From NCBI RefSeq assembly GCF_025147465.1, contig NZ_JALXOZ010000024.1:1-20762 (forward strand): 20,762 nt of DNA, read 5' to 3'. Under the pieces are notes generated by a model, which had not been told where the DNA came from, searched no databases, and saw nothing but the letters and a program-made list of their open reading frames with translations. Below are positions 14,722-20,762 of this stretch, piece by piece. This DNA is from Dermabacter sp. p3-SID358 (GTDB lineage: Bacteria > Actinomycetota > Actinomycetes > Actinomycetales > Dermabacteraceae). Each line of letters opens with the position of its first letter. Position 1 is the stretch's first letter. The position numbers and the translations under genes are program-made.

Positions 14722-15776
14722 GGCGCGCGGGTAATCTCGCGAATTACGCGGATTTCGACGAATCTTCGGTGCGCACGCGGCCGAACCGCCATGGTTCACG
14801 CCCGCGCACGAAAGAGCACCCGAATTACAAAGACGCGATCACCGCGCGCGTCGTCGCCGTCGACCGGGGGCGCTGGCGCACCATCGCGGAGGAAAACAGC
14901 GAGAATGAACGCGCCGTGACCGCAATGCGGGCGCGCGCCCTCGGGCGCACACCAATCGTTCCCGGTGATCTCGTGCGCCTCACGGGCGACACCTCGGGGC
15001 GAACCGACACGATCGCACGCATCGTCGAAGTCGAGGAACGCACGAGTTTCCTGCGCCGAAGCGCCGACGACGATGACGCGTCCGAACGCCCCCTCGTCGC
15101 CAACGCCGATACGCTCGTGATTGTCACCGCCCTCGCCAACCCGGAACCGCGAGGCGGCATGATCGACCGCTGCCTCGTCGCCGCCTACGTCGCGGGTATC
15201 ACTCCCCTGCTGTGCCTCACGAAAGCCGACCTCGCCGACCCCTCCGATTTTCTCGAGAAATACGCTCCGCTCGGCATCGAACACCTCACAACGTACAGGG
15301 GCTCCGACGGCACCATCGCCGGCATCGAGGCTCTTCGCGAGCGCCTTTCCGGGCACTTGAGCGTACTCGTTGGCCACTCGGGCGTGGGCAAGTCGACCCT
15401 CATCAACGCTCTCGTGCCGGGTGCTGATCGCGCGACGGGCCATGTCAACGCCGTGACGGGCCGCGGGCGCCACACGTCGAGTTCGGCCCTCGCACTGCGC
15501 TTGCCCGAGAGCAACGGCTGGGTCATCGACACGCCCGGTGTGCGCTCCTTCGGTCTCGGCCACGTGAGCCCCGAAGAACTTGAATCGGCGTTCGACGACC
15601 TCGCGATCCTTATGGAGAAGTGCCCGCGTGGTTGTACCCACGCTTCGACCGAAGTGAACTGCGCCCTCGATTCGCTCGTCGCCGACGGGCACGCAGGTAG
15701 CGCCGGCCCCGCGAGACTCGCAAGCTTTAGGCGCCTCAACGACACGCTTCGCACCAACGACCCGTGGGCCATGTGA
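14718..15776 (+). CDS. rsgA: Ribosome small subunit-dependent GTPase RsgA
   Basis: RsgA is a late 30S maturation GTPase with a circularly permuted G domain. The 352 residues contain an N-terminal OB-fold region (about 36-112), G4 as TKAD (168-171), the P-loop GHSGVGKST (219-227), G2-like RGRHTSSSA (249-257) and DTPG (271-274). The C-terminal zinc site is CPRGCTH...C (C302, C306, H308, C315). The start is GTG 14718, which overlaps the aroA stop by 4 nt, with GGGGA about 7 nt upstream. A longer frame beginning at 14673 lies inside aroA and lacks support. The N-terminal ~35 residues are basic, as expected for an rRNA-binding extension. Confidence 0.95.
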   Translation: MRRAGNLANYADFDESSVRTRPNRHGSRPRTKEHPNYKDAITARVVAVDRGRWRTIAEENSENERAVTAMRARALGRTPIVPGDLVRLTGDTSGRTDTIARIVEVEERTSFLRRSADDDDASERPLVANADTLVIVTALANPEPRGGMIDRCLVAAYVAGITPLLCLTKADLADPSDFLEKYAPLGIEHLTTYRGSDGTIAGIEALRERLSGHLSVLVGHSGVGKSTLINALVPGADRATGHVNAVTGRGRHTSSSALALRLPESNGWVIDTPGVRSFGLGHVSPEELESAFDDLAILMEKCPRGCTHASTEVNCALDSLVADGHAGSAGPARLASFRRLNDTLRTNDPWAM

Positions 15777-15806
15777 CGGTCCACCCCAGCTAAGGAGAAT
15801 CCACGC

Positions 15807-16598
15807 ATGGCCGCGGCACATCAGGATGACATTCGCCTCGCTCACGTTCTCGCCGACTCCGTTGATCAACTCACGATGTCGCGCTTCAAGGCGGAAGACC
15901 TCGTGCGTGAACGCAAAGACGACCGTTCAATCGTGACCGACGCCGATCGCGCAGCGGAGGAGCTCATTCGCGCGCAGCTTTCGCGCACCCGAAGCCGCGA
16001 CCAGGTGATCGGTGAAGAATTTGGCTCACACGGCGAGAGCACTCGCAAGTGGATCATCGACCCGATCGACGGCACCGCGAACTTTGCACGCGGCGTTCCG
16101 GTGTGGGCGACACTCATTGCGCTCGAGGACGATGGCGAGGTCGTCGCGGGCGTCGTGTCGGCGCCCGCTCTGAATCGCCGGTGGTGGGCAGCCGTCGGAA
16201 CCGGGGCGTTCACGGGGCCGCGCCTTTCCGCGGCCCAGCGAATCCACGTATCTGCCACCCGAAACCTCGAGCAGGCAGCGATCTCGTACGGAAGCCTCGA
16301 GGGCTGGGCACGCACCGGCCGGCTGCGCGAGTTCGTGAACCTCCTTCAGCGGGTTGAGCGCACACGCGGCTTCGGTGATTTTTGGAGCTACATGCTTCTC
16401 GCCGAAGGTGGGATTGATGCCGCGCTTGAGCCATCGCTCAAGCTTCACGACATGGCCGCCCTCGTGCCAATCGTCCGCGAGGCCGGGGGCCGCTTTACCG
16501 ACCTCGGCGGTGCGGAGGGTCACCGCGGAACAAGCGCGATCGCCACGAATGGCCCGCTCCACGCGGCGATCCTCGAGGCTCTTCACCCTTCTCAGTAG
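15807..16598 (+). CDS. hisN: Inositol monophosphatase-family histidinol-phosphatase
   Basis: This 263-residue Mg2+-dependent phosphatase is of the IMPase fold. In Actinobacteria, members next to aroA-rsgA are HisN, which hydrolyses histidinol phosphate in histidine synthesis; inositol or other sugar phosphates remain possible substrates. Metal-binding residues are E70/E71 in GEEFG, D85 and D88 in DPIDGTANF, and D215 in LKLHDMAALVPIV (the usual W before D is H). The C-terminus GGRFTDLGG is typical. The ribosome site TAAGGAG lies 9 nt before ATG 15807. It is third after aroA and rsgA, with a 30-nt gap. Confidence 0.9.
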   Translation: MAAAHQDDIRLAHVLADSVDQLTMSRFKAEDLVRERKDDRSIVTDADRAAEELIRAQLSRTRSRDQVIGEEFGSHGESTRKWIIDPIDGTANFARGVPVWATLIALEDDGEVVAGVVSAPALNRRWWAAVGTGAFTGPRLSAAQRIHVSATRNLEQAAISYGSLEGWARTGRLREFVNLLQRVERTRGFGDFWSYMLLAEGGIDAALEPSLKLHDMAALVPIVREAGGRFTDLGGAEGHRGTSAIATNGPLHAAILEALHPSQ

Positions 16599-16630
16599 GG
16601 GCTCCTCTCGGGCGTTGGGAGGGAGAAAAC

Positions 16631-16640
16631 GGTAGGATGG
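16631..16640 (+). promoter_or_regulatory. Extended -10 promoter candidate for pfp
   Basis: GGTAGGATGG matches the actinobacterial extended -10 GNTANAATNG with one mismatch. It gives a leader of about 50 nt before ATG 16696 and sits in the only sizeable gap after hisN, which supports an independent promoter for this gene. Confidence 0.45.
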
Positions 16641-16695
16641 ATGCGCACACGTGCGGCATTGTTTTCGCACACCACACCACCTGGGAAGGACCCTC

Positions 16696-17916
16696 ATGAG
16701 CGTCAAGCGCGTTGCTCTCCTGACCGCGGGCGGTTACGCCCCGTGTCTCTCGTCCGCCGTTGGCGGCCTGATCGAGCGCTACAACGAGCTGAACCCCGAG
16801 ATTGAGATCATCGCCTACAAGCACGGTTACTGGGGCTTGCTCTCCGGCGAGAAGATCGTCATCGACGATGAGGCCCGTGCGAACGTGCACCTCCTGCACA
16901 ACTACGGCGGCTCGCCGATCGGCAACTCGCGCGTGAAGCTCACGAACACGAAGAACCTCGTCGAGCGCGGTCTCATCAAGGAAGGCGAGAACGCCCTCGA
17001 GGTCGCCGCAAACAAGCTCAAGGCTGATGGCGTGGATGTTCTCCACACGATCGGTGGCGACGACACGAACACGACCGCGGCCGATCTCGCGAAGTACCTC
17101 GCGGACAACAACTACCCGCTCCAGGTCGTGGGCCTCCCGAAAACGATCGACAACGACATCGTCCCGATCCGCCAATCGCTCGGCGCCCGCACTGCCGCAG
17201 AGCAAACCTCGCTCTTCGCGCAGAACGTCATCGCGGAGAACGGCTCGAACCCGCGCATGCTCATCATCCACGAGATCATGGGCCGCGCATGCGGTTACCT
17301 GACCGCCGAGGCGGCGCGGTACTACCAGGATTGGCATTCGAAGCAGCAGTGGCTGCCGTCAATCGGCCACGATGAGCGCCGCTGGGACGTCCACGCCGTG
17401 TTCCTCCCCGAGCTTCACCTCGACATCGAAGGCGAAGCGGAGCGCCTCAAGAAGGTCATGGACGAGGTCGGCTGCGTCAACATCTTCCTCTCGGAAGGCG
17501 CCGGCATTCCCGAAATCATCGCCGAGCTCGAGGCGAAGGGTGAAGAGGTTGAGCGCGACCCGTTCGGCCACGTGAAGCTCGATAAGATCAACCCCGGCCA
17601 GTGGTTCGCGAAGCAGTTCGCGGAGCGCCTCGGTGCCGAGAAGGTCATGGTTCAGAAGTCCGGCTACTTCGCCCGCTCGGCAAAGGCGAACGCTGACGAC
17701 CTGCGCCTCATCAAGTCGATGACCGACCTCGCCGTGCAGGTCGCTCTTGAGGGCGGCACCGGCGTGATCGGCCACGACGAAGAGAAGGGCAACCAGCTCC
17801 GCGCCATCGAATTCGAACGCATCGCCGGTCACAAAGCCTTTGACGTGGATCAGGAATGGTTCGCGGGCGTGCTCGAGCGCACGGGCCAGAAGCTCGTGAA
17901 GGCTGAGAAGCACTGA
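16696..17916 (+). CDS. pfp: PPi-dependent 6-phosphofructokinase
   Basis: This 406-residue phosphofructokinase catalyses the reversible step between fructose-6-phosphate and fructose-1,6-bisphosphate using pyrophosphate. GGDDTNTTAADL (120-131) has D123, where ATP enzymes have Gly (GGDGS), and PKTIDND (148-154) has K149 where ATP enzymes have Gly; both mark PPi use. D152 is the probable catalytic base. The N-terminus LTAGGYAPCLSSAVGGLI and the mid motif MGRACGYLTAEAA fit the bacterial PPi-PFK subfamily of about 400 residues. The start is ATG 16696, with GGAAGGA 6 nt upstream. Codon use is strongly biased (AAG for nearly all Lys, CTC for Leu), as in highly expressed genes. A strong terminator ends the unit. 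Confidence 0.94.
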   Translation: MSVKRVALLTAGGYAPCLSSAVGGLIERYNELNPEIEIIAYKHGYWGLLSGEKIVIDDEARANVHLLHNYGGSPIGNSRVKLTNTKNLVERGLIKEGENALEVAANKLKADGVDVLHTIGGDDTNTTAADLAKYLADNNYPLQVVGLPKTIDNDIVPIRQSLGARTAAEQTSLFAQNVIAENGSNPRMLIIHEIMGRACGYLTAEAARYYQDWHSKQQWLPSIGHDERRWDVHAVFLPELHLDIEGEAERLKKVMDEVGCVNIFLSEGAGIPEIIAELEAKGEEVERDPFGHVKLDKINPGQWFAKQFAERLGAEKVMVQKSGYFARSAKANADDLRLIKSMTDLAVQVALEGGTGVIGHDEEKGNQLRAIEFERIAGHKAFDVDQEWFAGVLERTGQKLVKAEKH

Positions 17917-17949
17917 TGAACGAGCGGGCGGGATAACTCGCCCGAGCGG

Positions 17950-17992
17950 CCCGGGCATGCGCGCTTCGCGTTTGTGCCCGGGTTTTCTTTTT
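17950..17992 (+). terminator. Strong intrinsic terminator of pfp
   Basis: Arms CCCGGGCA (17950-17957) and TGCCCGGG (17975-17982) enclose a second small stem, CGCG-CTT-CGCG (17960-17970), and are followed by TTTTCTTTTT (17983-17992). It lies 34 nt after the pfp stop and ends only 19 nt before the likely start of the next gene. Confidence 0.92.
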
Positions 17993-17995
17993 CGT

Positions 17996-18003
17996 GGAAG
18001 GGG
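17996..18003 (+). promoter_or_regulatory. Ribosome binding site deciding the calpain-like start
   Basis: GGAAGGGG lies 8 nt before TTG 18012. The GTG at 17994 would itself overlap this site and has no ribosome site of its own, because only the terminator precedes it. Confidence 0.6.
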
Positions 18004-18011
18004 TCCGACGC

Positions 18012-18779
18012 TTGATTCGCCGCACACTGAGCACACTGTTCCCGCCGCATACTCGCGAAAGCGGGGAGCCGCCGCTTGGACCGCGCGCCGAACGCTATGA
18101 GGCGTGGAGTGGCGTGCCAAACTTTTCGCGGAAACCGCGCCAGGGCGCGCTCGGCAATTGCTGGCTCATGGCGCCGATGCTCGCGATTCACTCGGTCGAC
18201 CCTTCTTTTTTCGAAGGTGCCGTGAGAGTTTCCCCCGGAGCTCCGAAGGCGCTTGCACGAATTTTTTTGGACGGCGCCCCCGCGTGGCGGAGCGTCAACA
18301 TGCGCTTTCCGGTGAACGAACGCGGTCGTTTTGCGTACGCGACCGAGGAAGGTGGCGGCCCGGGTTGGCCCGGGATCCTCGAGAAGGCGTGCGCGGCGGA
18401 GTTCTCCGGTTCTTACGCGTGGATCGCACGGGGCTTCGCGAAGTGGGGCTTTCCTGCCCTCAGCGGTGTGAGCGCGTCGACGAGACTCTCGCTGCCCTCT
18501 CCCAAAGAGATCACGAATTTGCTCGCCGAACGGCGGCCGATCGTTGCCTCGACGCACATGCTTTCGGCCGCGCTCTCACGCGGGCGAAAGCCGGGGCCGA
18601 TCCCCTCGCATCACGTCATGGCGGTTGTGGGCGCAAAGCCCGAAAGCGAGGAGATTGTGTTGCGCAACCCGTGGCGCCCGGGCGCCTGGGTCACGGTCAG
18701 CCGGGAGGAGTTTCGCCGCTTCTTCCTCTCCGTCGACGTGCTCGACCAGCCGCTCAGACGCGCCCACGGGCCTGCTTAG
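18012..18779 (+). CDS. Calpain-type (family C2) cysteine protease, stand-alone
   Basis: The 255-residue product reads as a compact calpain catalytic core. QGALGNCWLMAPMLAI supplies oxyanion Q44 and nucleophile C50. WPGILEKACAAEFSGSYAWI (120-139) matches the conserved calpain segment with W..LLEKAYAK..GSY. SHHVMAVVGA places the catalytic His at H201, and LRNPWRPGAWVTVS gives N219 and W221. No signal peptide, TM segment, EF-hand or C2L domain is visible, so it is probably cytoplasmic. Bacterial C2 peptidases are patchily distributed; substrate and calcium dependence are unknown. The start is TTG 18012 by its ribosome site; GTG 17994 would add six residues. The gene begins right after the pfp terminator, so its promoter is unclear. 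It converges with the deacetylase gene, 4 bp apart. Confidence 0.8.
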   Translation: MIRRTLSTLFPPHTRESGEPPLGPRAERYEAWSGVPNFSRKPRQGALGNCWLMAPMLAIHSVDPSFFEGAVRVSPGAPKALARIFLDGAPAWRSVNMRFPVNERGRFAYATEEGGGPGWPGILEKACAAEFSGSYAWIARGFAKWGFPALSGVSASTRLSLPSPKEITNLLAERRPIVASTHMLSAALSRGRKPGPIPSHHVMAVVGAKPESEEIVLRNPWRPGAWVTVSREEFRRFFLSVDVLDQPLRRAHGPA

Positions 18780-18783
18780 CGCA

Positions 18784-20439
18784 TCAGCCTTTGCAGTTGA
18801 ACCCGCTCTGCTCGATGCCCGTGCCGGTGCAGTAGGCGTGCCCCGCCTCAACGCCGCCCGTATTCAGAGTCAGCTCGCTCACCGTTACGGGGATGTAGCC
18901 GCCGTCGGCGAGCTGGCTCAGAATCTGCTCTGCCGCATCGATGGTCGCGTCGTGAATGTCGTGCATGAGGGCGATCGGCTCGGTGTACTTCTCGGCGCCC
19001 TCAACTGTCGTCTCGATGGTCTTCGCCGTGTCCTTAGTCTTCCAGTCGAGCGTATCGACGTTCCACTGCACGATCGCCATACCACGTGCCGCGATGATCT
19101 CATCTGCCGTTTCGTTGTGGCTGCCGTAGGGCGGGCGGAACAGGAGCGGCTCGAAGCCCGTGGCTTCTGCGAGAAGATCAGAGTTCTTGTTGACTTCTTT
19201 CTCCACGCGCTCGCGTGACTTCCGCTTGAGATCGGGGTGGGTCATGCTGTGGTTGCCGATTTCCTGGCCAGCCGCCGCGACCATGAGCGAGGTCTTGCGG
19301 TGCTCCTGGACGCTGTTGCCCATCTCGAAGAAGGTCGCCGCAGCCTTCGCGTTCTTGTAGGTTTCGAGAAGCTCGGGCGTGCGTGCGCCAGGGCCGTCGT
19401 CATAGGTGAGGGCGATGCAACGCTCAAGAAAGACGTCGTAACCGATCGCGGTGCTCGGGCGCACGGCCCCGCCTTCGGTGGGTTCGGGAACCTGCGTGGG
19501 GTCGCCTCCGCCTTGGGAGGCGTCGGAGCCGCCCCCATCCGAGGCAGCTGCACCCGAGCCCTCCGAACCATCCGAAGGGCGGTTCGGGGAGTCCATCGCC
19601 TCTGCCGCATGCGAGGCCGGAGTGAAGTGCTCGAGCTCTTCGCTTGGCTCGCCCGTGAATTGGGCGGGGTTCGCGCTAGCGTCCTTGGCAAGTTTGCCAA
19701 AATCGGAAAGGAAAGCCTCCGCGTCTACGACGAGGCGCGCGGGCTCGTCGCCAGCCGCACCTGCACGGAACGCGAGCACGAGCTTTCCTTCTGGGCTGAA
19801 GGCCATCGCGGGCCCATTGCCGTAGGGGGCGCTTTTCTCGATGAGCGCTTGATCAACGGCGTTCGCGTCGAGCTTCGCTTCACCTGCCGCATCGTGCACG
19901 GTTTTCGCGAAGTCACCCCACTTGGCTGCCTCAATGAGGGCAGCCGGTGCAAAAGACTGCTTCTTACGCGCGTCGTACCAGATCGTGCACGGCACGTTCA
20001 CGTCATCGCTTCCGAGACTGCCGAGGACCGCGACACCGAGAACATCCTGCGCGGCCGCGAGAATCGAGGCCTTGATGTCAACCTTCTCGATATCTTCCCA
20101 GTGCGCCTCGCGCAGAAGCCGGTTGCGCACAACTTCGGTGGCCTGGGTGAGGTTGCGTGCCTGAGGGAAGCGCGGGGTCGTGACGGTTTTGCCCTCGGCC
20201 TCGGGGTTGAGCGTCGCATCCGTCATCTCGACGAGCGAGGCATCCGCGCTCGTCCACTCGGAAGACTGCTTGGGGTTTTCGCTTGGCGACTTCGCAGCAC
20301 CGTCTTGATCAGAGGATTGACCGCCGTTCTTGCTCTCGCCCGAATTCGAGCAGGCAGCGAGGCCGGCGACGGCACCGGCCGAAAGCCCCGCAAGTGCGGT
20401 GCGGCGGCGAATGGGACGAGTACGAAAAATCGATGACAC
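18784..20439 (-). CDS. Tat-exported lipoprotein polysaccharide deacetylase (NodB domain)
   Basis: The 551-residue protein is predicted to be a membrane-anchored polysaccharide or peptidoglycan deacetylase on the outer face. The N-terminus has a twin-arginine stretch RRRTALAG (11-18) and a lipobox LAAC with lipidated C30. A Ser/Gly/Asn-rich linker leads to an RsiV/PdaC-like region (about 85-255), then a second low-complexity linker (about 260-330). The NodB domain carries TYDDGP (D347 base, D348 metal), NHSMTHP (H397, H401), RPPYG (R435), WNVDTLDW and LMHDIH (H493), so all five motifs are intact. The tail carries two Cys (537, 549) that could form a disulphide. The start is GTG 20439 with AAGGA 7 nt upstream; ATG 20454 has no ribosome site. 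Confidence 0.88.
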   Translation of the reverse strand: MSSIFRTRPIRRRTALAGLSAGAVAGLAACSNSGESKNGGQSSDQDGAAKSPSENPKQSSEWTSADASLVEMTDATLNPEAEGKTVTTPRFPQARNLTQATEVVRNRLLREAHWEDIEKVDIKASILAAAQDVLGVAVLGSLGSDDVNVPCTIWYDARKKQSFAPAALIEAAKWGDFAKTVHDAAGEAKLDANAVDQALIEKSAPYGNGPAMAFSPEGKLVLAFRAGAAGDEPARLVVDAEAFLSDFGKLAKDASANPAQFTGEPSEELEHFTPASHAAEAMDSPNRPSDGSEGSGAAASDGGGSDASQGGGDPTQVPEPTEGGAVRPSTAIGYDVFLERCIALTYDDGPGARTPELLETYKNAKAAATFFEMGNSVQEHRKTSLMVAAAGQEIGNHSMTHPDLKRKSRERVEKEVNKNSDLLAEATGFEPLLFRPPYGSHNETADEIIAARGMAIVQWNVDTLDWKTKDTAKTIETTVEGAEKYTEPIALMHDIHDATIDAAEQILSQLADGGYIPVTVSELTLNTGGVEAGHAYCTGTGIEQSGFNCKG

Positions 20440-20443
20440 GATT

Positions 20444-20451
20444 CTTTCCTT
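20444..20451 (-). promoter_or_regulatory. Ribosome binding site deciding the deacetylase start
   Basis: AAGGAAAG on the minus strand overlaps codons 2-4 of the longer reading frame and lies a proper distance before GTG 20439. This makes the shorter signal peptide form more likely. Confidence 0.6.
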
Positions 20452-20454
20452 CAT

Positions 20455-20712
20455 TAACGACAGTGGGGTCGCGAGGCCCCGCGACCGAGCGTGGCTTCAT
20501 ACGCGGTCCGCAAGCGTCCTCGCCGCCCACGAGTGTACTCTTCGGCACCTCACGCACCCTTACAGCCGCACGGCCGTTGGCCCGGATTGTTCCCGGAGCT
20601 GTTTTCGCGACGCCCATGCACCTCGCGGCGTGTGCCTCATTCTCTGCAGTGAAGGAGAGTCGCTGGCGTACTCATCGGCGTACTTATCAAGGTTGCATGG
20701 GCGCAGCAAAAA
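20455..20712. other. Intergenic region upstream of the deacetylase gene
   Basis: About 260 bases without a gene I can support. It should hold the deacetylase promoter (minus strand). A weak TACACT -10-like box is at 20537-20532 on minus, without a clear -35. A hairpin GTCGCG (20468-20473) with CGCGAC (20480-20485) lies in the probable leader. Open frames here run over the neighbours and look like chance frames in GC-rich DNA. Confidence 0.4.
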
Positions 20713-20743
20713 GCCCTGGCCGGGAAACTTCCCAGGCCAGGGC
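20713..20743. terminator. Bidirectional terminator at the right end
   Basis: A perfect 9-bp stem GCCCTGGCC (20713-20721) with GGCCAGGGC (20735-20743) contains a GGG/CCC inner pair in its loop. On minus it is followed by TTTTTGCTGCG, a real T-tract; on plus by CTCTTTCTCG. No plus-strand gene ends here, so it probably terminates a minus-strand gene lying beyond the window. Confidence 0.75.
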
Positions 20744-20762
20744 CTCTTTCTCGTAGCGAGGG

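Noticed and set aside
19237..20436. Long open frame (399 codons) on the plus strand opposite the deacetylase
   Set aside because: Antisense to the deacetylase with its intact motifs; the composition is Arg/Gly/Ala-rich without recognisable features.
20283..20756. Plus-strand open frame at the right end
   Set aside because: It overlaps the deacetylase start, crosses the right-end terminator and has a low-complexity Arg/Ser-rich translation without a ribosome site.
1..20762. Mobile elements, CRISPR arrays, phage genes
   Set aside because: No transposase, integrase, terminal inverted repeats, or regularly spaced repeats were found; composition is even along the window.

Overview
The window is about 20.8 kb of high-GC DNA from an actinobacterial chromosome. 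The evidence is a fused E1/E2 2-oxoglutarate decarboxylase (Kgd), a SigR/SigH-RsrA pair of the mycothiol thiol-stress type, a 24-residue bL37 ribosomal protein gene, a PPi-dependent phosphofructokinase and an aroA-rsgA-hisN operon. The gene content fits Micrococcales, perhaps near Dermabacter/Brachybacterium; that placement is inference. I see no insertion sequence, prophage, CRISPR array or compositional break. Nearly everything is core chromosome, with a less usual stretch at about 18.0-20.4 kb.

Layout. Left end, minus strand: tRNA-Arg(CCG) with its terminator, tsaD (tRNA t6A modification), a secreted M23 cell-wall peptidase, and two tandem CNNM/CorC-like CBS membrane proteins. Reading then turns to plus: a response regulator and histidine kinase overlapping by GTGA, kgd, and an SGNH-fold protein without the usual nucleophile. 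bL37 follows on plus and converges with sigR-rsrA (minus) across a shared bidirectional terminator. From 12.8 kb a plus-strand operon carries DoxX, aroA, rsgA and hisN, then pfp with its own promoter and a strong terminator. A small calpain-type (C2) cysteine protease follows on plus. It converges, 4 bp apart, with a minus-strand Tat-exported lipoprotein polysaccharide deacetylase. A last bidirectional terminator at 20.7 kb probably ends a minus-strand gene beyond the window.

How the genes work together: three groups can be inferred. The envelope group is the M23 peptidase, the NodB deacetylase, the CNNM proteins and the two-component system. The central metabolism group is Kgd at the TCA/glutamate branch, PPi-PFK, AroA and HisN. 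The translation and stress group is TsaD, RsgA, bL37, tRNA-Arg and SigR/RsrA.

The items most worth a second look are the stand-alone bacterial calpain with an apparently complete Cys-His-Asn triad, and the SGNH protein in which Glu replaces Ser and the His is absent. Next are possible alternative starts of SigR, which would parallel the SigR/SigR' isoforms of Streptomyces, and a palindromic -10 box shared by divergent genes at 4.87 kb. Several starts were moved to internal GTG, TTG or ATG codons because a good Shine-Dalgarno sequence precedes them; these are noted entry by entry.
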